A DNA stretch of 31,459 nt from an uncultured Eubacteriales bacterium (GTDB lineage: Bacteria; Bacillota; Clostridia; Lachnospirales; Bianqueaceae): NCBI GenBank assembly GCA_902493345.1, contig CABUPM010000010.1, positions 1 through 31,459 of the forward strand. The letters are read 5' to 3'. Below, in pieces: positions 1 through 7,206 of this stretch. The stretch's first letter is position 1, and each line of letters starts with the position of its first letter. The position numbers were made by a program, and so were the translations under genes. Under the pieces are notes generated by a model. The model saw only the letters and a list, made by a program, of their open reading frames with translations, had not been told where the DNA came from and did no database searches.

Positions 1-276
1 GCCAAGAAAAACAATTACAGTGTGGTCCGTGAAATCGGCGGACATGGCGTAGGTCTTGAATTCCATGAGGATCCCTGGGTAGGCTATGTTACTAAACCCG
101 GTACAGGAATGCTTATGGTCCCCGGCATGGTCTTCACGATCGAACCCATGATTAATATGGGACGCGCCGGATTCTATATTAGTTCTTCCAACGGCTGGAC
201 TGTTTATACTTCAGATCACAAGCCGTCCGCCCAATGGGAACTGACAGAACAGGGACATGAAGTTCTGACCTGGTAA
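1..276 (+). CDS. map: Type I methionine aminopeptidase, C-terminal part (5' end outside window)
   Basis: The open frame runs in from the window edge, so the true start is not visible. The visible 91 codons carry the C-terminal half of the pita-bread fold of MetAP, which removes the initiator Met from nascent proteins in the cytosol. Metal-site motifs seen are GHGVGLEFHEDP (His ligand), GMVFTIEPM (Glu ligand) and SAQWE (final Glu ligand). After SAQWE the sequence goes directly to L-TEQGHEVLTW and stops. From memory, family members usually have about four more residues here (such as MVLV or HTVLV before the TE/TD). This looks like a small in-frame shortening of the last strand. The stop is followed at once by a hairpin terminator, so this is the last gene of its unit. 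Confidence 0.93.
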   Translation, partial: AKKNNYSVVREIGGHGVGLEFHEDPWVGYVTKPGTGMLMVPGMVFTIEPMINMGRAGFYISSSNGWTVYTSDHKPSAQWELTEQGHEVLTW

Positions 277-281
277 ATACA

Positions 282-321
282 ATACGGTGTGGCTCCTATC
301 ACGGAACCACACCGTATTTTT
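282..321. terminator. Rho-independent terminator after map, probably bidirectional
   Basis: An 11-bp perfect stem (ATACGGTGTGG at 282-292 with its complement at 307-317) has a 14-nt loop and is followed by TTTT and more T/A on the plus strand. It sits between convergent genes. On the minus strand the T tract is poorer, so plus-strand termination for map is the stronger call. Confidence 0.85.
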
Positions 322-332
322 ATTTCTTAATG

Positions 333-2816
333 TCAGATATATTTTCCGGTAATACTCCTGCCGCACTGCTTCACTTGCTCCGGTGTCCCGCAGACCACAA
401 TCTGACCGCCTTCCTCTCCGCCTCCGGGACCCATATCAATCACATAGTCCGCGTTCCGGATCAAGTCCAGATCGTGTTCGATTACGATGACAGTCGCTCC
501 GAAATCGATCAGCTTCTGAAAGACAGCCAGAAGCGTTCTTACATCCAGCGGATGCAGTCCAATGGTCGGCTCATCAAAGACAAAAACCGTATCCGACTGT
601 CCTTTTCCCATTTCACTGGCCAGCTTCAGCCGCTGCGCTTCGCCGCCGGACAGGCTGGGGGTGGCTTCTCCCAGGGTCAAATACCCCAACCCTAACTCTG
701 ACAGCGTCTGCAGACGTCTAGATACCAGCTTCAGGTCATTGCATGCCGGTATGGCTCGTTCCACGCTCATCTCCATCATCTGCGGCAAGGTATAATCTTT
801 TCTCTTCACAAGTGACGCATCTTTACCATATCTTGAACCGCCGCAATCCGGGCAAACCACCTCTACATCCGGCAAAAACTGGATGTCCAGGCTGATCGAT
901 CCTGTTCCGTCACAGGTAGGACAGCGAAGCTTTCCGGTATTATACGAAAAGTCTCCGGCCGTATAGCCGTGCTGCTTGGCCTCCGGTGTCCTGGCATAAA
1001 TCTTGCGCAGTTCATCATGAACCCCGGCATAGGTCGCTACGGTAGAACGGATATTGATGCCGATCGGCGTCGCGTCGATCAGCTTCACCTGTCCGATCCC
1101 AGACGCCGAGATGGACTTAACATGGCTTGGAAGGGTCTCTCCTCGGATCGATGCCTCCAGCCCCGGAATCAAGCTCTCCAGGACCATCGTCGTTTTACCA
1201 GAACCGGAGACTCCGGTAACAACTGTAAGCCGTCCCCGAGGTATCCGCACCTCTAGCGGTTTTACAGTATGGATCGTATCCGTACTCATCTCAATCGTAC
1301 CCAGCTCAAATAAGCGCTCTGCTGCCGTTTTTTCTCGGACCTGCATGGATTGCTTTCCTGATAAAAATCCGCCGATTCTAGAGTCAGGATTGGAAGCAAC
1401 CTCCTCCACCGTCCCTTGAGCGATAACCATACCGCCTTTTTCTCCGGCTTCCGGCCCCATTTCAATCAGCCAATCGGCCCCTTTCAGGATCTGGGTATCA
1501 TGATCCACCAAAACAATGGAATTGCCGTCTGCCATCAGATCCCGCATCACACCCCGCAGTCCCTCGATATTGGAAGGATGCAGGCCAATGGAAGGCTCAT
1601 CCAGCACATAGAGTACGCCTGTCGTACGATTGCGCACAGAACGGGCCAGCTGCACCCGCTGACGTTCCCCGGTAGAAAGCGTAGAGGCTTCCCGCTCGAG
1701 TGTCAGATACCCCAATCCCAATTCCAGCAGACGTACTGCCATTCCTCGAAAAGAGTCGCAGATACTCTCCGCCATCGTCTGCATCTCCGTCGGCAAGGAT
1801 GCCGGGACGCTGTCCACCCATTGGGCAAGATCCGTGAGCGTCATACGGCAGGCCTCCGGCAGTGTAATTCCGGCAACCTTCGGTGCCCTCGCCCGTTCCG
1901 AGAGTCTGGAGCCCCCGCAGTCCGGGCACGTGCCCTGCTTGAGGAAACGTTCTACACGCTTCATTCCTTTTTCGTCTGTCACCTTGGCCAGAGCATTTTC
2001 AACGGTATACACCGCGTTGAAATATGTAAAATCCATCTCTCCGGCCGCACCAGTCTTAGAATTTTGGTACAGCATATGGATCTTGTCGGCCGGACCATGG
2101 AATACGACCTCCTTTTCCTTATCCGTCAGCTCCCGGAAGGGTACATCAGTCCGTACCCCCTTTTTCCGGGCAATCTCCTTCATCAGCGACCACATCAATG
2201 TCTGCCACGGCACAACCGCGCCTTCATCAATGGAGAGCGAATCATCCGGCACCAATGTAGACTCGTCTACCACCCGGACCACGCCGGTGCCATCGCAGGT
2301 CGGACACGCCCCGGTGCTGTTAAAGGACAGTTCCTCCGCTGACGGCGGATAAAAACGGGCCTGGCACTGCGGACAGACAAGCTCCATGCCCGCGGCCACT
2401 TTCATCGTCGGCGGCACATAATGCCCGTTAGGACACCGATGGCTCGCCAGACGCGAAAACATCAGCCGTAATACATTCAGCAGTTCGGTTGCTGTACCAA
2501 AGGTACTGCGCATTCCCGGAACCCCAGGACGCTGATGCAATGCCAGCGCCGCCGGAACATAACGCAGATCCTCTACCTGCGCTTTTTCCGCCTGCGTCAT
2601 TCTCCGCCTTGTATAGGTGGAGAGTGCCTCCAGATACCGTCTGGAGCCTTCGGCATACAGGACTCCCAATGCCAGAGACGATTTTCCGGAGCCGGAGACA
2701 CCTGCAATCCCCACGATTTTATGCAGAGGGACATCGACATCTATGTTCTTCAGATTATGTACCTTGGCTCCTCGCACTTGAATCGCGTCAGGTACATTGG
2801 TTTGGATTCCGTTCAT
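333..2816 (-). CDS. UvrA2-class excinuclease ABC subunit A paralogue (UvrB-binding domain missing)
   Basis: 827 residues; canonical UvrA is about 940. Two ABC ATPase modules are visible: Walker A GVSGSGKSS near residue 40 with signature LSTGERQRVQLARS, then Walker A GVSGSGKTT near 545 with signature LSGGEAQRLKLASEM. Zinc-finger cysteines are CPQC, CPTCDGTG, CPDCGGS, CPTCDGTG and CPDCGGSRYG. Between RCPNGH and VCPQC there are only about 18 residues where canonical UvrA carries the UvrB-interaction domain. This is the hallmark of UvrA2/class II proteins, tied in other bacteria to damage tolerance or resistance to DNA-binding drugs. It is probably a cytosolic DNA-binding ATPase rather than the housekeeping UvrA. 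AGGAGG lies upstream of the ATG. The disrupted aldo/keto reductase gene ends 16 bp upstream on the same strand, so the two probably share the promoter at 3975-4003. Confidence 0.9.
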   Translation of the reverse strand: MNGIQTNVPDAIQVRGAKVHNLKNIDVDVPLHKIVGIAGVSGSGKSSLALGVLYAEGSRRYLEALSTYTRRRMTQAEKAQVEDLRYVPAALALHQRPGVPGMRSTFGTATELLNVLRLMFSRLASHRCPNGHYVPPTMKVAAGMELVCPQCQARFYPPSAEELSFNSTGACPTCDGTGVVRVVDESTLVPDDSLSIDEGAVVPWQTLMWSLMKEIARKKGVRTDVPFRELTDKEKEVVFHGPADKIHMLYQNSKTGAAGEMDFTYFNAVYTVENALAKVTDEKGMKRVERFLKQGTCPDCGGSRLSERARAPKVAGITLPEACRMTLTDLAQWVDSVPASLPTEMQTMAESICDSFRGMAVRLLELGLGYLTLEREASTLSTGERQRVQLARSVRNRTTGVLYVLDEPSIGLHPSNIEGLRGVMRDLMADGNSIVLVDHDTQILKGADWLIEMGPEAGEKGGMVIAQGTVEEVASNPDSRIGGFLSGKQSMQVREKTAAERLFELGTIEMSTDTIHTVKPLEVRIPRGRLTVVTGVSGSGKTTMVLESLIPGLEASIRGETLPSHVKSISASGIGQVKLIDATPIGINIRSTVATYAGVHDELRKIYARTPEAKQHGYTAGDFSYNTGKLRCPTCDGTGSISLDIQFLPDVEVVCPDCGGSRYGKDASLVKRKDYTLPQMMEMSVERAIPACNDLKLVSRRLQTLSELGLGYLTLGEATPSLSGGEAQRLKLASEMGKGQSDTVFVFDEPTIGLHPLDVRTLLAVFQKLIDFGATVIVIEHDLDLIRNADYVIDMGPGGGEEGGQIVVCGTPEQVKQCGRSITGKYI

Positions 2817-2832
2817 GCGCTATAACCTCCTG

Positions 2833-3944
2833 TTATGCCTTTTCAAACTCCGAGGCTACATCCTCCAGCAGTTTACGGATGGGCAAATGCTGCGGACACA
2901 CCTTCTCACATTTTCCGCACTTCAGGCAATCGGATGCCTTCCGCCCCGGAGCGGTATGAACGACATTATAATAATAGTCCGCGTTCCAATCATGATACAG
3001 CTGTTTGGTATTCATAACCGCAAACAGATCCGGGATCGAGATATGCTTGGGACATCCATCCGTGCAATAGCGGCAGGACGTACAGGGAATCAGATGCTTG
3101 CTCCGGAAAATCTCCTGCACACGTCGAACCGCTTCCAGTTCCTTTTCATTCAACGGCTGGAAGTCCGCCATAAACGAAATATTATCCTGCATCTGCTCCA
3201 TATTGCTCATACCGGATAGTACCATCATCATCCCCGGAAAGCTGGCCGCGAAGCGCAGGGCGTAGCTTGCGGGACTGCCGCCGTGCAGATCCTCCAGAAC
3301 TGCCTTGGCGTCCTCCGGCAGGTTCACAAGGTTTCCTCCCTTTACCGGCTCCATAACAATGACCGGCTTGTTGAACTTCCGACAGACCTCATAGCATTTC
3401 CGGCTCTGCACCGCCGGATCCTCATAGTCTACATAGTTAAACTGAATCTGTACAACTTCAACTTCCGGATAATCTGTCAGAATCTGCTCCAATACTTCCG
3501 CACGATCATGGAAGGAGATTCCCACATGGCGTATCTTTCCCTCTGCCTTCAGCGCAAACGCATTCTCATAGGCGTGACATTCTTTATAATGCGCGTAATT
3601 TCCTGCGCCCTGCGCGTGCATCAGATAAAAATCAAAATACTTTACTCCGCACGCTTCCAGCTGAGACTCTCAAAAAACGGCCGGATATCGGCTTCCGTCT
3701 TGAAAAAATTACCCGTCAGTTTGTCCGTAAGAATATACCGATCCCGCGGATAATGGCTGGTCAGACATTCTTTCAGCGCCTTTTCACTTCTGCCCTGAAT
3801 ATAACCATGAGCCGTATCGAAATAATTAAATCCGGCATCCAGAAACGCGTCCACCATCTTCTTGGTTTCCGCCATATCCACTTCTCCGTCCTTCATCGGC
3901 AGTCTCATACATCCGAAGCCAAAATTCTTCTTAATTTTGTCCAT
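2833..3944 (-). pseudogene. Aldo/keto reductase with C-terminal 4Fe-4S domain, disrupted by a frameshift
   Basis: Two open frames on the minus strand together make one protein of about 370 residues. The upstream part starts at the ATG at 3944 (AAGGAG 8 bp before it): MDKIKKNFGFGCMRLP, with the AKR segment FNYFDTAHGY (catalytic Tyr) and TDKL. It ends prematurely at ESLSWKRAE. The other frame continues without loss as SQLEACGVKYFDFYLMHAQG, then KIRHVGISFHD and two ferredoxin-like cysteine clusters, CTSCRYCTDGCP and CLKCGKCEKVCP. The join lies near 3660-3671. Removing one TC from the GTCTCAG-type repeat restores a perfect reading (FFES-QLEACG), so a 2-bp tandem duplication is the simplest cause. 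A sequencing error is possible. Family members are cytosolic oxidoreductases of unknown substrate. An earlier in-frame ATG at 3983 lies inside the promoter and was not used. Confidence 0.82.
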
Positions 3945-3974
3945 ATTAAAACTCCTTTCCCATTTTATACTCTT

Positions 3975-4003
3975 ATTATACAAGATTCGCGCGCCATTTT
4001 CAA
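3975..4003 (-). promoter_or_regulatory. Sigma-A promoter for the aldo/keto reductase-uvrA2 unit
   Basis: On the minus strand TTGAAA (3998-4003), a 17-bp spacer and TATAAT (3975-3980) lie about 30 bp before the start codon at 3944. Confidence 0.75.
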
Positions 4004-4046
4004 TTCGACTTTTTCGCTTTTCACATAAGAAAAACTGATAGATCTT

Positions 4047-4736
4047 TTATTTTTCCTCAAACTGCTCCTGCAGGAGCCCGGCAAATTCTTCTACGTAATA
4101 CCCAGAGTTATCCCTTTTCCAAAACGCGCAATAATTCCTCATAATCGGCTCAGTCCCCCGCATCAATGGTATCCTTGCAATCGCGTTTCCCATACCGCTC
4201 CCTGCAGAACTTCCTTCTACCGGCAGGAACCCCTTTCGCCCGATCACCATCATGCGTGCTTCTTCCAGATTTTCCGCATGCAAAAATTCGCTTTGAATTC
4301 CTACCACATTCTGGTAGTATTCCTGTTCTATCTCCCTTTGCGCCGCAGAGGAAACAAGAATACACGGAATATTCTTCAGCTCTTGCGGAGTAACGCCGGA
4401 CAACTGTGCCAGAGAGCTTTTGGCCGGGACCTCAACATAACTCGCACAGTTTCTCAGAATGCGGTTGGCATACTCATTGGAAAATGCCCTTCTCTGATCG
4501 TTCATAACCAGATCCGCCTGTCCCGAACGCAGCATCGCATACAATTCTTCGTGATTTCCATATTCCACAGTGACGGCAACTTCCGGATACTTCTCAGAAA
4601 ACTGCTCCAGCGCCTGTTGAAACTCACCTCCTGTATAACTGCGAAGATACCCAATCCTTAAAGCTGCCTGATTCCCCATAGCGATTCTGGAGGCCTCCAT
4701 GCACATCTGTTCATAATCCGCAGTCAATATAAGCAT
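4047..4736 (-). CDS. LysR-family effector-binding domain without helix-turn-helix, coupled to brnQ
   Basis: 229 residues that align by eye to the C-terminal part of LysR regulators. LILTADYEQM resembles the end of the linker helix (usual form LTLTADG), followed by ALRIGYLRSYTGGEFQQAL, the periplasmic-binding-protein-like fold, DLVMNDQRR and a C-terminal RNYCAFWKRDNSGYYVEEFA. A full LysR protein is about 290-300 residues; the roughly 60-residue N-terminal DNA-binding helix-turn-helix is absent and is not found in any frame upstream, where brnQ is encoded. The start codon lies inside the last codons of brnQ (26-bp overlap), and AGGAGG is 7 bp upstream within brnQ, so translation is plausible. 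It may be a decayed regulator left by deletion or a stand-alone ligand-binding protein. I cannot decide from sequence alone. Confidence 0.75.
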   Translation of the reverse strand: MLILTADYEQMCMEASRIAMGNQAALRIGYLRSYTGGEFQQALEQFSEKYPEVAVTVEYGNHEELYAMLRSGQADLVMNDQRRAFSNEYANRILRNCASYVEVPAKSSLAQLSGVTPQELKNIPCILVSSAAQREIEQEYYQNVVGIQSEFLHAENLEEARMMVIGRKGFLPVEGSSAGSGMGNAIARIPLMRGTEPIMRNYCAFWKRDNSGYYVEEFAGLLQEQFEEK

Positions 4737-6042
4737 TTTTCTTCCTCCTGCTGATATTGATCAGGACACTTAGTCCCATCATTCCAATTGCGACACAAAT
4801 CCATCCAAACCCCATTTCATATAGCGGAAGCTTCTGGGCTAATGCAAGGATTGGTCCCATAGGAAGCCTGGCTTCATCTAAGACATAGATTCCGCTAATG
4901 AGCCCCGTCCCTGCGATCACCATCGGATAAGTATAACGGTTTTTCTCCCATAAACGATGAGATAATCCCAATACAATCAAAACAATGGCTACCGGATAGA
5001 TCGCGTTCAACACCGGAATGGAAATGCTGAGAATCGCATTGAGTCCCAAGTTGCAGACCAAGAATGAGAAAAAGGTAATCACACATACCCATTGCCGATA
5101 TGAGACTTTTTTGAAGAGCGTTGAAAAAAACTGAGAAATCGAATTGATCAAACCCACACAGGTTGTCAGACAGGCTAGCGTAAAAATCGCTGCCAGCAGA
5201 ACTGCCCCCGGCGTTCCAAAAACCTGATATACAATACATCGCAGTGTCCATGCGCCATTTTCCTGAATCTCATATACGCCGGAACTGCACATGCCCATAT
5301 AGGACAGCATTATATAGACCAGCGCGAGAATCGCCCCGGCAAAAACACCTGCAAGAACCGTATGATGCAGCCTGTCCTTTTTTTCTTTTAAGCCGAATGA
5401 CTCTAATGTTGTCGCGATAACCAACCCAAAATTGAGTGCCGCTATCGTGTCCATCGTATTGTATCCTTCGGTAAATCCTTTTAAGAACGGTGCTTTTTGA
5501 TATGCCTCCTGTGCCTTGGCTACATCCACCTTCCCCCGAAAGAGAAATGCCGCAAATAACACTACCAGCAGGAGCAGCAGGCTTGGCGTCAACACCCGGC
5601 CGATTCGATTCACCAGCTTTCCGGGATTCAGGCAAAGCCACATTGCTATCATAAAAAAGACCAGGGAATACAGGGCCAGCCAGAGCGAAACATTCGCATT
5701 CTCCGGCAAATAGGGGGCAACCGCCATCTCAAACGGAACCGATGCGGCTCTCGGAATTCCCAGCCCTGGCCCGATAGACGCATAGATCAGCACTGTAAAA
5801 ATAATCGAGAATTTTTTACCGACCTGCCTGCCGAGCCGGTCCAGGCCGTCAAACCTTGCTACAACGATCACACCGAGCACCGGCAACACCACCGCTGTCG
5901 ACAAAAAGCCCAGCATGGCCCAAGGCGTATTGGATCCGGCATTTTGCCCCAAAAACGGTGGAAAAATCAAATTGCCGGCGCCAAAAAACAGCGCAAATAA
6001 CATAAAACTGATAACCAACATCTTTCTCTTGTCCCATTTCAT
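4711..6042 (-). CDS. brnQ: Branched-chain amino acid:cation symporter, BrnQ/LIVCS family
   Basis: 443 residues, full family length, very hydrophobic, with about 12 predicted membrane segments. The N-terminus has the family signature region FALFFGAGNLIFPPFLGQNAG, and SIGPGLGIPRAASVPFEMAV follows near residue 90. BrnQ proteins import Leu, Ile or Val with Na+ or H+. GGGGG lies about 9 bp before the ATG, a modest ribosome binding site. The gene is preceded by a T-box leader with terminator and a consensus promoter, so it is expected to be expressed when the matching tRNA is uncharged. The 3' end overlaps the LysR-like effector-domain gene. Confidence 0.93.
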   Translation of the reverse strand: MKWDKRKMLVISFMLFALFFGAGNLIFPPFLGQNAGSNTPWAMLGFLSTAVVLPVLGVIVVARFDGLDRLGRQVGKKFSIIFTVLIYASIGPGLGIPRAASVPFEMAVAPYLPENANVSLWLALYSLVFFMIAMWLCLNPGKLVNRIGRVLTPSLLLLLVVLFAAFLFRGKVDVAKAQEAYQKAPFLKGFTEGYNTMDTIAALNFGLVIATTLESFGLKEKKDRLHHTVLAGVFAGAILALVYIMLSYMGMCSSGVYEIQENGAWTLRCIVYQVFGTPGAVLLAAIFTLACLTTCVGLINSISQFFSTLFKKVSYRQWVCVITFFSFLVCNLGLNAILSISIPVLNAIYPVAIVLIVLGLSHRLWEKNRYTYPMVIAGTGLISGIYVLDEARLPMGPILALAQKLPLYEMGFGWICVAIGMMGLSVLINISRRKKNAYIDCGL

Positions 6043-6068
6043 CCTGGTGTCCCCCTGTTTTTTCTATA

Positions 6069-6100
6069 AAATAAAACCCGTCTCTAATTTTGAGACGGGT
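6069..6100 (-). terminator. T-box-controlled terminator before brnQ
   Basis: A 9-bp stem ACCCGTCTC/GAGACGGGT with a 7-nt loop is followed on the minus strand by TTTATTTTAT. It lies just downstream of the T-box motif, where it competes with the antiterminator. Confidence 0.9.
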
Positions 6101-6325
6101 CTAATACACTCCGCGGTACCACTCAAATTGCGCATGTTCATGCACCACTTTTCGAGCTCTGACAAGCCCTAGACATTAACGCAGCCAACACGAAAATCCC
6201 TACTCACTTGGCTTTGGGGATCTCAGCTCAGAAGGGATAGATCTTTGATTGCTGCCTGCCAGGCTCCCACCTTCCCCGGCTCTCTGTAGGGCCCACAACC
6301 AAATCCGTCTTCATCACAGCTTTCC
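6069..6325 (-). promoter_or_regulatory. T-box riboswitch leader of brnQ, probably isoleucine-specific
   Basis: Read on the minus strand, the leader contains a stem I with kink-turn elements (AGC-TGT-GATG near its 5' base, CTGA-GCT near its 3' base) and an AGAGAGCC bulge with a GGTGGGAG apical loop. A later hairpin pairs GTGCATG with CATGCGC. The T-box motif TGAGTGGTACCGCGG is at 6111-6125, and the intrinsic terminator at 6069-6100 follows. The discriminator-pairing TGGT predicts a tRNA ending ACCA (A73), which fits Ile, Leu or Val and argues against Ser. The specifier-loop strand reads AAAGATCTATCCC; AUC (Ile) at 6240-6242 is my preferred specifier because of brnQ. The following base is U rather than the usual purine, so this is tentative. 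Confidence 0.9.
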
Positions 6326-6328
6326 CTC

Positions 6329-6357
6329 ATTATACATCCATATCGTCCAGCTGTCAA
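6329..6357 (-). promoter_or_regulatory. Consensus sigma-A promoter for the brnQ T-box leader
   Basis: Perfect TTGACA (6352-6357), 17-bp spacer and perfect TATAAT (6329-6334) on the minus strand. Transcription would start near 6322, directly before T-box stem I. Confidence 0.92.
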
Positions 6358-6364
6358 CGCTATC

Positions 6365-6424
6365 GCAAGATTTTTTTCGTTATTACAAATGTGCAAGATT
6401 TTTTCTTTATTAAAGAGTTCTTGC
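6365..6424. repeat. GCAAGA repeats in the AT-rich gap upstream of the brnQ promoter
   Basis: GCAAGATTTTTT occurs at 6365 and again at 6393 (28 bp apart), and an inverted TCTTGC lies at 6419-6424. The rest of the 6358-6461 gap is AT-rich with no gene or clear terminator. These could be regulator sites or chance. Confidence 0.35.
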
Positions 6425-6461
6425 TTTTATGAATTTCTTTCGATTTTGAAAATGCTCTTTA

Positions 6462-7058
6462 TTATTTTAGATAAGAAAGGATCAGTGCTTTGACCGCTTC
6501 CAGATTCTGTGCATTTCCGACTACATATACACCGACCTGACTGGAATTCAAAATCTTGGTCAATTCGGCGTCGTCTGACAGGTCCAATCCGCAATCAGCG
6601 GTCTCTTCCTGTAATTCGTTGCCTTCCGTGTCTACCTGATGATAACGGATCAGCCGATCCTGCATCTGCGCCAATTCATCCGCGGAAAACAGCTCATCCA
6701 GCGCATAGAAGGTTTCCGCGCGCGCATCAGCCGCGGCGGCGTCCCGATCGAAAAAGATCACATCGACTTCCTTACCGGCGACCATAGCCGCAACCTTCAT
6801 TGTCCCTGCCATGTACATGGTGGGATCTGACTGATTTCCCAGGCTGATGGTACTGCATTCTACCGCCTGGATCTTGTCCGAACGCTCTGCCAGCTTGGAT
6901 GCATATTCTTCCGCTGCACTCGAATCTACCACAGCCGACGCGAATAATACACGCACCGTCCCCTCGGCAGCTTCTTTTCCTCCATTGGATGCGCAGCCGC
7001 TAAAAACCGTTATTACCGCAAGAAGGCAGGCCATCGCCCAATACCCTGTTTTCTTCAT
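6462..7058 (-). CDS. Secreted lipoprotein of unknown function
   Basis: 198 residues from the ATG at 7058, chosen because GGAAGG sits 5 bp upstream; an ATG 18 bp further upstream would cover that site. The N-terminus MKKTGYW plus a hydrophobic stretch ends in a lipobox, VFSGC, with the lipidated Cys at position 22. The mature part begins with a G/E/A-rich linker, then VRVLFASAVVDSS. VDVIFFDRDAAAADARA and FYALDELFS resemble segments of extracellular solute-binding proteins, but the chain is far too short for one. The protein should be anchored on the outer face of the membrane. It has its own promoter and no clear partner gene; the SPFH/PspA pair lies upstream on the same strand. I do not recognise a named family. 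Confidence 0.8.
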   Translation of the reverse strand: MKKTGYWAMACLLAVITVFSGCASNGGKEAAEGTVRVLFASAVVDSSAAEEYASKLAERSDKIQAVECSTISLGNQSDPTMYMAGTMKVAAMVAGKEVDVIFFDRDAAAADARAETFYALDELFSADELAQMQDRLIRYHQVDTEGNELQEETADCGLDLSDDAELTKILNSSQVGVYVVGNAQNLEAVKALILSYLK

Positions 7059-7131
7059 ACTATCCTTCCTTTCCAAAACTTATCATATCCGAATCCTATC
7101 AGATTATTTGTTCTCTTAAGAACTTAATGAT

Positions 7132-7160
7132 AGTATAGTACACTTCGGAACTATTGTCAA
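7132..7160 (-). promoter_or_regulatory. Sigma-A promoter for the lipoprotein gene
   Basis: TTGACA (7155-7160), 17-bp spacer and TATACT (7132-7137) on the minus strand. A 5-bp inverted repeat (7110-7123) lies at the predicted start of transcription and could be an operator. Confidence 0.85.
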
Positions 7161-7206
7161 GAAGGACAGCTCAATCTTTACAGATTATTCCACGCTTATT
7201 AACAAT

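Noticed and set aside
1416..2342. 308-residue open frame on the plus strand opposite uvrA2
   Set aside because: It lies wholly antisense to a clear UvrA family gene, has low-complexity His/Arg/Gln-rich composition and no family resemblance; it is a shadow frame.
6239..6241. UCU (serine) as T-box specifier
   Set aside because: Followed by the expected purine, but the TGGT discriminator pairing requires A73, whereas bacterial tRNA-Ser normally has G73; the transporter family also does not suggest serine.
6399..6424. Intrinsic terminator for the lipoprotein gene in the AT-rich gap
   Set aside because: The small TCTTTA/TAAAGA hairpin is AT-only and on the minus strand is followed by A rather than T; not credible as a terminator.
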